Assembly: GCA_019118325.1 (NCBI GenBank)
Contig: DWZE01000042.1
Coordinates: 1-64,000, forward strand
Source: Candidatus Bacteroides intestinavium
GTDB taxonomy: Bacteria; Bacteroidota; Bacteroidia; Bacteroidales; Bacteroidaceae
DNA: 64,000 bases
Direction of reading: 5' to 3'
Positions 1-9,828 of this stretch are shown here, one piece after another. Both the position numbers and the translations under genes were made by a program. The notes below the pieces were generated by a model. That model had not been told where the DNA came from, did not search any database, and saw only the letters and a program-made list of their open reading frames with translations. Numbering within the stretch: position 1 is the stretch's first letter; each line of letters opens with the position of its first letter.

Positions 1-69
1 ATATTTTCTGCAGAGCGCATCGGAACGGGCCCGCACCTCGGTATAGTAGGACAGGATTCCCAGGGGCAT
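1..69 (-). CDS. possible 5' end of a truncated CDS running off the left edge (MPLGILSYYTEVRARSDALCRKY...)
   Basis: Minus-strand ATG at 69..67 followed by an open frame to the window edge; composition looks coding, but only 23 codons are visible. Confidence 0.3.
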   Translation of the reverse strand, partial: MPLGILSYYTEVRARSDALCRKY

Positions 70-340
70 TCTCGTCCATAAAGGTTCTGACAAGGCAGGC
101 TATTGGCGTATCATCGTAAAACTAAAAGTAAGTAATCAGAATTAAATGACACTATCTTTTGAGAAGTTAAGAAGTTAAGGAGTTAAGCCAGTACCTTCTG
201 TGTATACGGCTCATTGACTTATTATTGGCTTAATTCCTAACGGAGCAAAGCGAAGTGATAACTTCTTAACTACTATCATATAAACTAAATTTGAACATCT
301 ACTTATATAAGAACTGTAAAGACAAACTTAAATAAACAGA

Positions 341-862
341 ATGACTGATGTGCTAAATAAAGAGCAGCGCCATCGCAATATGGCAGCTATACATGGGAAG
401 AATACCAAACCCGAAATATTAGTGCGGAAATTCCTTTTCAGCCGAGGTTTCCGCTATCGGCTCAATCACCCACGTCTGCCAGGCCATCCTGATCTAGTGC
501 TGCGTAAATACCGCACGGTCATCTTTGTGAACGGCTGTTTCTGGCATGGTCATGAGAATTGCAAATACTTCCGCCTGCCTAAGACTAACATCGACTTTTG
601 GCAAAATAAAATTGAACGGAATAAGGCACGTGATAAAAGGGAGCAATGCCAACTCGCTGCTATGGGTTGGCACTGCATCACTATATGGGAATGTCAGCTG
701 AAGCCTAAAATCCGGATGCAGACATTGGAATCATTGGCATATACCTTGAATCACATTTATCTTGAAGACCGTAAAGTCAAGACATACGAAATACCTGAAA
801 ACGACAATAATCTTATAGCCGCAGAGACCCAACCTTCATACGGGAAAGCAAAACATCCATAG
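341..862 (+). CDS. vsr: Very short patch repair (Vsr) endonuclease
   Basis: Vsr family motifs: RHRNMAAIHGKNTKPE, RLPGHPDLVLRKYRTVIFVNGCFWHGH, NIDFWQNKIERNKARD. Confidence 0.9.
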   Translation: MTDVLNKEQRHRNMAAIHGKNTKPEILVRKFLFSRGFRYRLNHPRLPGHPDLVLRKYRTVIFVNGCFWHGHENCKYFRLPKTNIDFWQNKIERNKARDKREQCQLAAMGWHCITIWECQLKPKIRMQTLESLAYTLNHIYLEDRKVKTYEIPENDNNLIAAETQPSYGKAKHP

Positions 863-1090
863 GTTTTTCGGATTATTCCGTACTTCTTTTCACTCTTTGC
901 TAGTTCTTTCCATCAGATACTGATGCTGCTCCTTTATCGCCCGATACATGGAATAATGTGCGAATGATTCTTCCAGTTTTGATGATCGCCTTTTTGTTTA
1001 CCTTCCTACCGCACAAGTAAATCATAAGACACGATACAAGGTTCTTTATGAAATACCAAAGGCATAGAAACCAAGAACCCCACAAACGCA

Positions 1091-1124
1091 AAAAGCGTGC
1101 AACTCTGGTGAGCTGCACGCTTTT
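1091..1124 (-). terminator. hairpin downstream of dnaK
   Basis: Inverted repeat AAAAGCGTGCA...TGCACGCTTTT just after the dnaK stop. Confidence 0.65.
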
Positions 1125-1157
1125 GCTTGCGATTTAGTATGTATTTACTTATCGGAA

Positions 1158-3080
1158 TTATTTGACTTCCTCAAAGTCTGCATCCTGCACGTTGTCGCCT
1201 TGCTTGCTTTGGTTACCACCGGCTTGCTGGCTACCGGCATTAGCATTGCCTTGTGCACCGGCACCACCTTGTGCGCCGCTCTGGGCATACATCTCGGCAC
1301 TGGCGGCCTGGAAGGCTGTGTTCAGTTCGGCCATGGCGCTGTCAATGGCAGCCAGGTCTTGAGCCTTGTGGGCGTCTTTCAACTTCTGGAGGGCAGCTTC
1401 GATAGGAGCCTTCTTGTCGGCCGGGAGCTTGTCGCCCAGGTCCTTCAGTTGGTTCTCGGTAGTGAAGATCATGGAGTCGGCCTGGTTCAGCTTGTCCACT
1501 TTCTCACGTTCCTTCTTGTCGGCTTCGGCATTGGCGGTAGCTTCGGCTTTCATGCGTTCGATTTCTTCCTTGCTCAAACCGCTGGAAGCTTCGATGCGGA
1601 TGGCCTGTTCCTTGCCCGTGGCCTTATCCTTGGCAGACACTTTCAAGATACCGTTGGCGTCGATGTCGAAGGTTACCTCAATCTGAGGAACACCACGACG
1701 GGCCGGAGCGATACCGGTCAGGTTGAACTGGCCGATGGACTTGTTCTGCGCAGCCATAGGACGCTCACCTTGCAGGACGTGGATGGTTACCTCTGTCTGG
1801 TTGTCGGCAGCCGTGGAGAACACTTCGCTCTTCTTGCAAGGAATGGTCGTGTTGGCATCAATCAACTTGGTCATCACACCGCCCATGGTCTCGATACCCA
1901 AGGTCAACGGAGTGACATCCAGCAGGACGATGTTGCCCACACCGGCTTCCTTGTTCAATACGGCACCCTGGATAGCAGCACCTACGGCTACCACTTCATC
2001 GGGGTTCACGCCCTTGGAAGGCACTTTGCCGAAATAGTCTTGAACCAATTGCTGTACAGCAGGGATACGGGACGAACCACCTACCAGGATAACTTCGTCA
2101 ATATCCGAAGTGCTCAGTCCGGCATCGCTGATGGCCTTCTTACACGGCTCCAGGCAAGCCTGAATCAAGTCGTGGGCCAACTGCTCGAACTTGGCACGGG
2201 TCAATGTCTTCACCAAGTGCTTGGGCACACCGCCTACGGGCATGATGTACGGCAGGTTGATTTCCGTAGAAGTAGAGGAAGACAACTCAATCTTAGCCTT
2301 TTCGGCTGCCTCTTTCAGACGTTGCATGGCCATCGGGTCGGTAGTCAGGTCTGCGCCTTCGTCGTTCTTGAATTCCTGTACCAGCCAGTTGATGATAGCC
2401 TGGTCGAAGTCGTCACCGCCCAGGTGAGTATCACCGTTGGTGGACAATACCTCGAACACACCGCCGCCGAACTCCAGGATGGAGATATCGAACGTACCAC
2501 CACCGAGGTCGAACACAGCCACCTTCATATCCTTGTTAGCCTTGTCGATACCGTAAGCCAAAGCGGCGGCCGTAGGTTCGTTCACGATACGCTTTACGTC
2601 CAATCCGGCAATCTGTCCGGCCTCTTTCGTGGCCTGACGCTGGGAGTCGGAGAAGTAGGCAGGCACCGTGATGACAGCTTCTGTCACTTCCTGGCCCAGG
2701 TAATCCTCAGCCGTCTTCTTCATCTTCTGAAGAATCATGGCGGAAATTTCCTGCGGGGTATAGTGGCGGCCGTCGATGTCTACACGCGGCATATTGTTAT
2801 CGTTCACAACAGGATAGGGCACGCGGGATACTTCCTTCTGTACCTGGCTCCAGTTCTCACCCATGAAACGCTTGATGGAGTACACCGTGCGCTTCGGGTT
2901 CGTGATGGCCTGACGCTTGGCAGGATCACCCACCTTACGTTCGCCACCGTCTACAAATGCTACTACGGAAGGAGTCGTACGCTTGCCTTCGCTGTTCGCA
3001 ATCACTACCGGTTCGTTACCTTCAAATACGGCTACACACGAATTCGTAGTTCCTAAGTCAATACCAATAATCTTTCCCAT
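1158..3080 (-). CDS. dnaK: Molecular chaperone DnaK (Hsp70)
   Basis: [21 protein letters not shown], full-length Hsp70 with Bacteroides-like C-terminal tail ending DADFEEVK. Confidence 0.98.
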   Translation of the reverse strand: MGKIIGIDLGTTNSCVAVFEGNEPVVIANSEGKRTTPSVVAFVDGGERKVGDPAKRQAITNPKRTVYSIKRFMGENWSQVQKEVSRVPYPVVNDNNMPRVDIDGRHYTPQEISAMILQKMKKTAEDYLGQEVTEAVITVPAYFSDSQRQATKEAGQIAGLDVKRIVNEPTAAALAYGIDKANKDMKVAVFDLGGGTFDISILEFGGGVFEVLSTNGDTHLGGDDFDQAIINWLVQEFKNDEGADLTTDPMAMQRLKEAAEKAKIELSSSTSTEINLPYIMPVGGVPKHLVKTLTRAKFEQLAHDLIQACLEPCKKAISDAGLSTSDIDEVILVGGSSRIPAVQQLVQDYFGKVPSKGVNPDEVVAVGAAIQGAVLNKEAGVGNIVLLDVTPLTLGIETMGGVMTKLIDANTTIPCKKSEVFSTAADNQTEVTIHVLQGERPMAAQNKSIGQFNLTGIAPARRGVPQIEVTFDIDANGILKVSAKDKATGKEQAIRIEASSGLSKEEIERMKAEATANAEADKKEREKVDKLNQADSMIFTTENQLKDLGDKLPADKKAPIEAALQKLKDAHKAQDLAAIDSAMAELNTAFQAASAEMYAQSGAQGGAGAQGNANAGSQQAGGNQSKQGDNVQDADFEEVK

Positions 3081-3332
3081 GATTTTATTCTTTTTATTTG
3101 TTATTATTCCAGTTTACTCTGTCTGTCTTGCGGCAGACGCCTAACTTAAAACAAACGGCGTGCCAAAACTGCCGGGACAGAATATCTCCAAGATTCTGTC
3201 AGCAGGACTGCCATTGTGGCAGCAATCCCCCCCAAAAAAGCAAGGGGATGCCCCGGACGTCCTGTCCCGGCACCCCCTCGGCTCAAGAGAAATCATTGAG
3301 ATGAAGGCTTTTTATACGTTTTATGGACATAA

Positions 3333-3800
3333 CAGGCACGGATTGGGCGGGAAACTGACGGAAATAGAAGAGAAAAAGAGGAGAAGCGGCAGTCAAAAAA
3401 TGAACAGACGGGGTGGAATGAAGAAAGAAAACCTCTCGCCGGACTATCCGGAATAGGAGTTGAACAGGAATTGAACGTAAGTTGGAAGAGAGGTAAAAGA
3501 GAGGAGAAAGAGACCAGAAAGAGAGGAGAAAGAGAGGAAAAGCAAAGGAAGAAGGGCGGAGATATCGCGGAGTGAGGACGGAGATATCGACGGACACGGG
3601 CGGGGATATCGGCGGATAAGGGCGGGGATATACCGGCCTTGCGGGAGGAAGGAAACAATACAAGAAGCCATACAACATAAATCGGCATACACCGCAATCG
3701 GACATACACGACCGCAGGTGTTCCCCTACGGGAAGCCACCAACGGCTAAGCATAGTTCGACCCCTGTAGGGTCGGCAGTGCGTGCGGGATGACGTTATTA
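3333..3800. repeat. ~450-bp dispersed element, copy D1 (polypurine tract, 22-bp GATATC array, hairpin tail)
   Basis: High identity to 56266-56697, including a near-identical ~75-nt purine tract, the GATATC array and the tail ending GGGATGACGTTATTA. Confidence 0.85.
3557..3644 (+). repeat. tandem array, 4 units, 22-bp period, CGGAGATATC/CGGGGATAT motif
   Basis: Motif starts at 3557, 3579, 3601, 3623. Confidence 0.9.
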
Positions 3801-4009
3801 TATAAGGTATAGGGGGATTGTTGCAACTTGGCGTTTCCACGGTCAGCATTAAAATTGAGACGATATTTACTAATCAAATGATTCCGTCTCGTTTTTCATG
3901 AAAGCAGAAACGGCAGGACGAGGGAAGGAAAGCGGGCAGGCTGGACAAGATTTCAGTAGGGGGGACAAGGAACATGCGGGCAATGCTTGGCCACGCCACG
4001 AAGTTTTTG

Positions 4010-4017
4010 TACCTTTG
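4010..4017 (+). promoter_or_regulatory. Bacteroides-type -7 box (TACCTTTG) for rnpB
   Basis: TAnnTTTG consensus immediately upstream of the rnpB 5' end. Confidence 0.6.
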
Positions 4018-4025
4018 CCCCCACG

Positions 4026-4395
4026 AAGCAGTCGGCCGGTCTGTCGCTTGTGCAGCTTGCGCAGGAGGAAAGTCCGGGCAACACAGAGCATCCCACTTCC
4101 TAACAGAAAGCTGTCCGCGAGGGTGGAGTAACGCAGAAGAAAAGAACCGCCTCCGGAGTCACATCCGGCGGTAAGGGTGAGAAGGTGGGGTAAGAGCCCA
4201 CCGGCCTTGTGGCGACACAAGGGCCGTGCGTCTTGGGAGTTGTAAGGTCATGTAAACCGGCGTCAAGAGAGTTGCTCGCTCCATGTCGGAGGGTAGACCG
4301 CTAAAGCCGCATGGCGACATGCGGACGAGATAAATGACAGACGTCCCGTGGCTTCACGGGAAACAGAACCCGGCTTACAGGCCGACTGCTTTTTT
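4026..4395 (+). ncRNA. rnpB: RNase P RNA, class A
   Basis: Conserved GAGGAAAGTCCGGGC and ACAGAACCCGGCTTAC; P1 helix GCAGTCGGCC (4028-4037) pairs with GGCCGACTGC (4380-4389); followed by a T tract. Confidence 0.95.
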
Positions 4396-4531
4396 TTAAT
4401 GAAGAACTAATAATGAAGAATGAAGAATGGACGCGTGGCGATGGAAGAAAAAGGAAGCAGGTAGAGGAAAAGGAAGGGGGAGATTTCTTCATTCATCATT
4501 CATAATTCATCATTCATAATTCTTCACTGAA

Positions 4532-5851
4532 ATGAACAAGCGTATCACTGCCCTTTGGAAATTCCTGACCTACGACATCTGGCGCATCACGGAGGATGAG
4601 GTCACAAAGACTACTTTCTCCGCCTACAACGTCATCAAGAGCGTCTACCTCTGCATCAACCGCTTCACGCAAGACAGGCTGGTCAACAAGGCTTCGGCAC
4701 TGACCTACAGCACGCTGCTGGCCATCGTCCCCATTCTGGCCATTGTCTTTGCCATTGCGCGGGGATTCGGCTTCGACGACATCATCCGGGAACAGATCAT
4801 GACGACCTTTGGCGGACAGACGGAAGCGGTGAACGTCATCCTGCAATTCGTCAATTCCTACCTGTCGGAGACCAAAAGCGGCGTATTCATCGGCGTGGGC
4901 CTCATCTTGCTGCTTTGGACGGTGCTGAACCTGGTGAACAGTCTGGAAATCACCTTCAACCGCATCTGGCAGGTGAAAAAAGCCCGGAGCATGTACCGCA
5001 AAATCACGGACTACTCGTCGATGCTGCTGCTCATTCCCCTGCTGCTGGTGGTGTCCGGCGGTCTCTCCATCTATATGAGCACCGCCCTGAAGTATGTGCA
5101 GGACTATGCCCTGCTGGCCCCCCTGGGCAAATTCCTGATCCGGCTGATTCCGTTTGCCCTGACATGGTTCATGTTCACGGGCCTGTATATCTTCATGCCC
5201 AATACGAAAGTGAAGTTCCGCCACGCACTGGTAGCCGGCATTCTGGCCGGATCGGCCCACCAGGCTTTTCAGTTCCTGTACATCAGCGGCCAGTTGTGGG
5301 TGTCGCGCTACAATGCCATCTACGGCAGTTTCGCCGCCCTGCCCCTGTTCCTGCTTTGGCTCCAGATTTCATGGACCATTTGCCTCTTTGGCGCCCAGCT
5401 GACGTATGCCAGCCAGAATATCCGCAACTTCAGTTTTGACAAGGACACACGCAACATCAGCCACCGCTACCGCGAATTTGTGTCCATCCTCGTGATGTCC
5501 CTCATCACGAAACGCTTCGCCCGGAATGAGCCTCCCCATAATGCCCAGTCCATTTCCGAGGAATGCCAGATTCCCATCCAACTGGCCCAACGTACCCTCT
5601 ACGAACTGCAAGAGATTAACCTCATCCACGAAGTAGCCAGCGATGAAAAAGGAGAGGAGATCGCCTATCAGCCCTCCATGGATATCAACCAGCTAAATGT
5701 GGCTGTCCTGCTGGACCGACTGGACACACATGGTTCGGAAGACTTCAAGATAGACAAAGACCAGACTTACAGCGACGAATGGACCGTGCTGATGAAGGCA
5801 AAGGAGGAGTACTACAAAAGTGCGGGGAATGTGCTGCTGAAGGACCTTTGA
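4532..5851 (+). CDS. YihY/virulence factor BrkB family membrane protein
   Basis: Multi-TM protein with ALTYSTLLAIVPILAIVFAIARGFG and YNAIYGSFAALPLFLLWLQISW typical of the YihY/BrkB family. Confidence 0.9.
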   Translation: MNKRITALWKFLTYDIWRITEDEVTKTTFSAYNVIKSVYLCINRFTQDRLVNKASALTYSTLLAIVPILAIVFAIARGFGFDDIIREQIMTTFGGQTEAVNVILQFVNSYLSETKSGVFIGVGLILLLWTVLNLVNSLEITFNRIWQVKKARSMYRKITDYSSMLLLIPLLLVVSGGLSIYMSTALKYVQDYALLAPLGKFLIRLIPFALTWFMFTGLYIFMPNTKVKFRHALVAGILAGSAHQAFQFLYISGQLWVSRYNAIYGSFAALPLFLLWLQISWTICLFGAQLTYASQNIRNFSFDKDTRNISHRYREFVSILVMSLITKRFARNEPPHNAQSISEECQIPIQLAQRTLYELQEINLIHEVASDEKGEEIAYQPSMDINQLNVAVLLDRLDTHGSEDFKIDKDQTYSDEWTVLMKAKEEYYKSAGNVLLKDL

Positions 5852-5965
5852 TTAGTGGTGTGAGTGGTGAGCGATTAGTGATTAGCATTTCGTACGCTGC
5901 TCATCACTAACCACTAATCACTAACCACTAACCACTAATCACTAACCACTAATCGCTAACCACTA
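5851..5965. repeat. CTAACCACTAATCA microrepeat tract, partly self-complementary
   Basis: Many 7/14-nt direct repeats on the right arm and the complementary TGATTAGTG/GTGGTGAG on the left arm. Confidence 0.7.
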
Positions 5966-7705
5966 TTCAAACAGCTTCCGATAGTCCCGCTCCGCAGCCG
6001 GCTTCACCCAATTCTGCGGGATGAACTTCCATTGCTCCAGACTCTCGGGCGTGATGACTTTCCGCTGCGCGATGTATTGCATCAGGTAGTAACGCAGGTC
6101 CTTGTCCGTAGAGAAAAGAATGCGGTCCTTCAACTTCTCTTGCGGGATGCCGGCTCCCCGGGTCAGCAACTCCCCTCCCCCATTCCCACGATAGGAATTG
6201 ACGGCCACCCGGTACATCCTATTCTCATCGAAAGGCGTTCCGTCGGCCATGCTCAGGATGGTGACTTTCTGACCGGCCGGACGGGTAACATCCACCGTGT
6301 AGAGGATGCCGGCAGCAGAATCGAAGTTGTAGCTGGGATTGCGGAAAAAAGTACGCTCCTCTGCCCCCTTTCCTTGTCCGGAAGGCTCGCGCAAGAGCAA
6401 CAGGTCATCGTCCGGCGCCTGCATCTGGTTGGTCCACAAGGCGTAGGACATCTCCAACGCTCCCCGGATTTCCTTGCCGGAGAGGGACATCGTATAGAGC
6501 ATGTTCTCATATTTATAAAGGTTGAACATATCGCTGACGCAAATGTCGCCTTCCTCAATCCGCGCATCAAAGGACAGGGGTGCCGCCAATGAAATCTCCG
6601 CCTGTCCAATCTCCAGTTGCAGGCGATGGATCAGATCCACAAAGGCCGAAGGCCCGAAATAGGCAGGACGCGTGGAAATAGACCGGGTGAAACGGCCTAT
6701 CTTCTTGGAGACAAAGGCCTGGATCGTGTCATACTGCGCCGAGAAGTGCGCCATGAAATCCCGGTCAGGCTCCAGGGCACCGACATCTGTCAGACGGCTC
6801 TCCACCCGCTTGCCTGTCACCTTGCCATCCTGCAAGGTCAGCGTGACCTCCACATCGCCCACGGTAACCGCATTGTTGGCGGGATTGACCACCCACACGG
6901 AATCCCCGTCAGCGTTGGCTACTTGGAAGCAAGCGCGTGCATGGTCGTGTCCAGCCAGTACCACATCAAAGCCCGGCACGTTGCACGCCACCTCCACCGA
7001 AGCATTGTCCCTATACTTGCCCCCCATCAGCACGGCTTTCTTACCCGCATGGAAGAGGCCGATGATCAGGTCGGGCTTTTCCTGCTCCCGGATGACGGGC
7101 ATCCATCGGCGAGCCGTTGCCTCCATGTCCTCGAAAGAAAGTCCGGGCCAAAGATTCTCGGAGAGCCACATCGGAATGGCTGGCGTAATCATGCCCAGTA
7201 TGGCAATCCGGACGCCTTCACGCTCCAGCATGACGTAGGGCTTGAAATGAGGCCGCCCCGTGGACCGGTCTATTACATTGGCTCCCAACACCGGGAAACG
7301 GCAATCCGCCGCCCAGCGGTCGAAGACTGCCCGTCCTGTCTCTATGTCATGATTACCCACTGTCCCGGCATCGTAATCCATGTAGTTCTGCATCTCTGCC
7401 GTCAGGTGGGGAGATACCGTGTCCATATAATTATAGTAATAGGCCGAAGGCTGACCCTGGAGAATATCCCCGTTGTCCAGCAATATCAGGTTGTCCCCGT
7501 ACCTCTGCCTTTCCTGCCTCACGAAGGCCTGCACCCGTGCCAGGCTTCCCGAGGCCGGCTGCCTGCGGATGAAGTCATAGGGATAGAAATTGCCATGCAC
7601 GTCGGAAGTTTCCACAATCTTCAGTTTGACGACTTTATCCTGTGCGACAACTCCACTCCATAGCCCCCAAAACAACAGGGCAGCAATCAATAACTTCTTC
7701 AACAT
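5963..7705 (-). CDS. Bifunctional metallophosphatase/5'-nucleotidase (exported)
   Basis: Signal peptide; VETSDVHGNFYPYD, DNGDILQGQP, GTVGNHDIE, VVLAGHDHA metallophosphoesterase motifs plus 5'-nucleotidase C-terminal domain. Confidence 0.92.
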   Translation of the reverse strand: MLKKLLIAALLFWGLWSGVVAQDKVVKLKIVETSDVHGNFYPYDFIRRQPASGSLARVQAFVRQERQRYGDNLILLDNGDILQGQPSAYYYNYMDTVSPHLTAEMQNYMDYDAGTVGNHDIETGRAVFDRWAADCRFPVLGANVIDRSTGRPHFKPYVMLEREGVRIAILGMITPAIPMWLSENLWPGLSFEDMEATARRWMPVIREQEKPDLIIGLFHAGKKAVLMGGKYRDNASVEVACNVPGFDVVLAGHDHARACFQVANADGDSVWVVNPANNAVTVGDVEVTLTLQDGKVTGKRVESRLTDVGALEPDRDFMAHFSAQYDTIQAFVSKKIGRFTRSISTRPAYFGPSAFVDLIHRLQLEIGQAEISLAAPLSFDARIEEGDICVSDMFNLYKYENMLYTMSLSGKEIRGALEMSYALWTNQMQAPDDDLLLLREPSGQGKGAEERTFFRNPSYNFDSAAGILYTVDVTRPAGQKVTILSMADGTPFDENRMYRVAVNSYRGNGGGELLTRGAGIPQEKLKDRILFSTDKDLRYYLMQYIAQRKVITPESLEQWKFIPQNWVKPAAERDYRKLFE

Positions 7706-7724
7706 CCTACTATTCTTTTAGATT

Positions 7725-8270
7725 TTAGAGCCAATCCACGTCCTTCAGCCGGGGATGATGCCTGTCTTTCTCGCTCAATATCACCTGCTCTGCCGGGATT
7801 CTCCAGTCAATGCCCAGGTCGGGGTCATCCCATGCCACGGCACCTTCGCTGGCGGGTGCATAGAAATTGTCACATTTGTATTGGAACACGACCTCTTCGC
7901 TCAACACGCTGAAGCCATGCAGGAAACCCCGCGGAATGAAGAACTGGCGATGGTTCTCCCCCGTCAGTTCCACAGCCACATGCTGTCCGAAAGTCGGCGA
8001 GCCCTTGCGCACATCCACCGCCACATCCAGCACAGCTCCCTTCACCACCCTCACCAGCTTGCTCTGCGTGTAGGGCGGTTTCTGGTAGTGCAAGCCACGC
8101 ACCACCCCGTAGGAAGACTTGCTCTCGTTGTCCTGCACAAACACCACCGGAGCCACTTTCTCCTCAAATTCCCGCTGATTGAAAGACTCAAAGAAATAAC
8201 CCCGCGCATCCTCAAACAGGCGAGGCTCCAAAATAAACACACCGTCTATGGCTGTCTTGATTACATTCAT
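7725..8270 (-). CDS. rfbC: dTDP-4-dehydrorhamnose 3,5-epimerase
   Basis: GVFILEPRLFEDARGYFFESFNQREF, GVVRGLHYQ, FIPRGFLHGFSVL, full family length. Confidence 0.95.
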   Translation of the reverse strand: MNVIKTAIDGVFILEPRLFEDARGYFFESFNQREFEEKVAPVVFVQDNESKSSYGVVRGLHYQKPPYTQSKLVRVVKGAVLDVAVDVRKGSPTFGQHVAVELTGENHRQFFIPRGFLHGFSVLSEEVVFQYKCDNFYAPASEGAVAWDDPDLGIDWRIPAEQVILSEKDRHHPRLKDVDWL

Positions 8271-8713
8271 ATCTCACTAAATCTGATTAATGTGCAAAAA
8301 TACAAGGATAATTTAGGTTTTACGGGAGGGCAAATGTTAAAAGGGGTTATTCAAACTACACAAAAAACTCCGTGGGGGTGGCAACTATTCAGCGGTAGTA
8401 AAAGCACAAGTCGTTTTCTTCCTATAAAGACAGGATGGGATTAATTGGCTAAAGTTATAATTGTCGTTTTTCCCAAGCAGTATCTACTATAAAATGTTTG
8501 GCAAAAAGCATCCACTCCATTATTAGACTTGAAAGTTTCGGATATTTTTGTTTTATGAATATCCGCAGAATGACTAAACAAAGAATGAGAAGCAACTATA
8601 AGCAAGCTCCTATAGCCAAGTATTATTGAATACTTTGCCATTTATCATTGCTTCTATGCCGGTTGAAGCATAGTATCCTTCAAAACATAATTGGGGAACA
8701 TACGAACATTCAT

Positions 8714-8753
8714 AAAAAAAGCCCCCAGGATATTCTCCCAGAAGCTTTTTCCC
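8714..8753 (-). terminator. hairpin downstream of tRNA-Ser
   Basis: AAAGCTTCTGGGA...TCCTGGGGGCTTTTTTT on the minus strand. Confidence 0.55.
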
Positions 8754-8775
8754 TAATTATGCCTATACTAATCAG

Positions 8776-8863
8776 CGGAAAGACGGGGATTCGAACCCCG
8801 GATACCCTTTTGGGGTATACACGCTTTCCAGGCGTGCCTCTTCAACCACTCGAGCATCTTTCC
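8776..8863 (-). tRNA. tRNA-Ser (anticodon GGA)
   Basis: Minus strand GGAAAGA...TCTTTCC acceptor, long variable arm, anticodon loop CTGGAAA, TTCGAATCCCC T-loop. Confidence 0.93.
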
Positions 8864-9024
8864 TTGGTTACCTCTCTTTCGCCTAAGATGAGTGAAAAGT
8901 AAGGGTGAAAACAAGGGCTTCTAAAAGGCTTTCTCGTTTTCGGGTGCAAAAGTAGTGCTTTTTTTGAAACGAGAGGCCTTGCGGACTGCTTTTTCTTCAG
9001 GCAAACATGTCTGATTAATATCTT

Positions 9025-9828
9025 TTAAGAGTTTTCGACCCATTTAGGGAGCTTTGTGAACAAGTTCAAGGCATTGGCAGAGGTGACGGCAGCCACTTCT
9101 TCAGGAGGAAGCCCGATGACTTCGGCCACCTTGAGGGCGGTGTCCTTCACATAAGCGCTCTCGTTGCGACGCCCCCTATGAGGGACAGGAGCCAGATAGG
9201 GCGCGTCCGTCTCCAACACCAGACGTTCGAGAGGAAGATGACGCACCACCTCGGGCAAGGTAGACTTCTTGAAGGTCACCACGCCCCCAATGCCCAACAG
9301 AAAGCCCGGGAAGGTTTCCAGAAAGCGATGCGCTTCGTCCTCAGTGCCCGTAAAACAATGCAGGATGCCACGTAAAGGAGTCCCCCGATAGGATTCCAAC
9401 ACTTGACAGATGGGTTCAAAGGCTTCCCGGCAGTGGATGACCACGGGCAGACCGAACTCCAGAGCCCAGCGGAGTTGGATGTCCAAAGCCTGACGTTGCC
9501 GGTCCTCATAGGTACGGTCCCAATAGAGATCCATTCCTATCTCGCCAATGGCCACGAAGGAAGAATTCGTCTCCAACTGGCGGCGCACCACGTCCAATTC
9601 CTCTTCATAACGTGCATCCACTGAGGTCGGATGAAGTCCCATCATCGGAAAGCAATAGCCGGAATAAGCCTCGCACATCCGAAGCAAAGGAGCGATGGTG
9701 GTGCTATCTATATTGGGCATCAGAAGGTGGGTGATTCCGGCCTGACGGGCACGGGCCACCACCTCGGAACGGTCTTCATCAAATTCCTCCAGAAAGAGGT
9801 GCGTATGTGTATCAATCAGTTTCATCAT
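9025..9828 (-). CDS. TatD family metal-dependent hydrolase
   Basis: MKLIDTHTHLF, GEIGMDLYWD, VIHCREA, LETDAPYLAP; start chosen at MMKLIDTHTH inside the longer ORF. Confidence 0.93.
   Translation of the reverse strand: MMKLIDTHTHLFLEEFDEDRSEVVARARQAGITHLLMPNIDSTTIAPLLRMCEAYSGYCFPMMGLHPTSVDARYEEELDVVRRQLETNSSFVAIGEIGMDLYWDRTYEDRQRQALDIQLRWALEFGLPVVIHCREAFEPICQVLESYRGTPLRGILHCFTGTEDEAHRFLETFPGFLLGIGGVVTFKKSTLPEVVRHLPLERLVLETDAPYLAPVPHRGRRNESAYVKDTALKVAEVIGLPPEEVAAVTSANALNLFTKLPKWVENS

Noticed and set aside
900-1118. 72-aa ORF between vsr and dnaK
   Set aside because: Overlaps the dnaK terminator and has no coding-like features
1200-3056. 618-aa ORF antisense to dnaK
   Set aside because: Mirror frame of a highly expressed, codon-biased gene; long antisense ORFs over dnaK are a known artefact and the translation has no family features
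3557-3644. CRISPR array interpretation of the 22-bp arrays
   Set aside because: The units are contiguous 22-bp minisatellites; there are no constant repeats separated by unique ~30-bp spacers and no cas genes nearby
3283-3849. ORFs of 188/149/82 aa on the minus strand (and 56261..57091, 56272..56526, 56406..56639)
   Set aside because: They lie in the D elements; the purine-rich + strand leaves few stops on the complement, and different frames are open in each copy. ORF 56261..57091 is an out-of-frame read through comEC
3898-4220. ORFs over 3898-4220 on both strands
   Set aside because: Overlap the RNase P RNA gene and its promoter
8441-8641. 66-aa ORF near tRNA-Ser
   Set aside because: Possible small protein, but no recognisable motif or convincing start context; too weak to call
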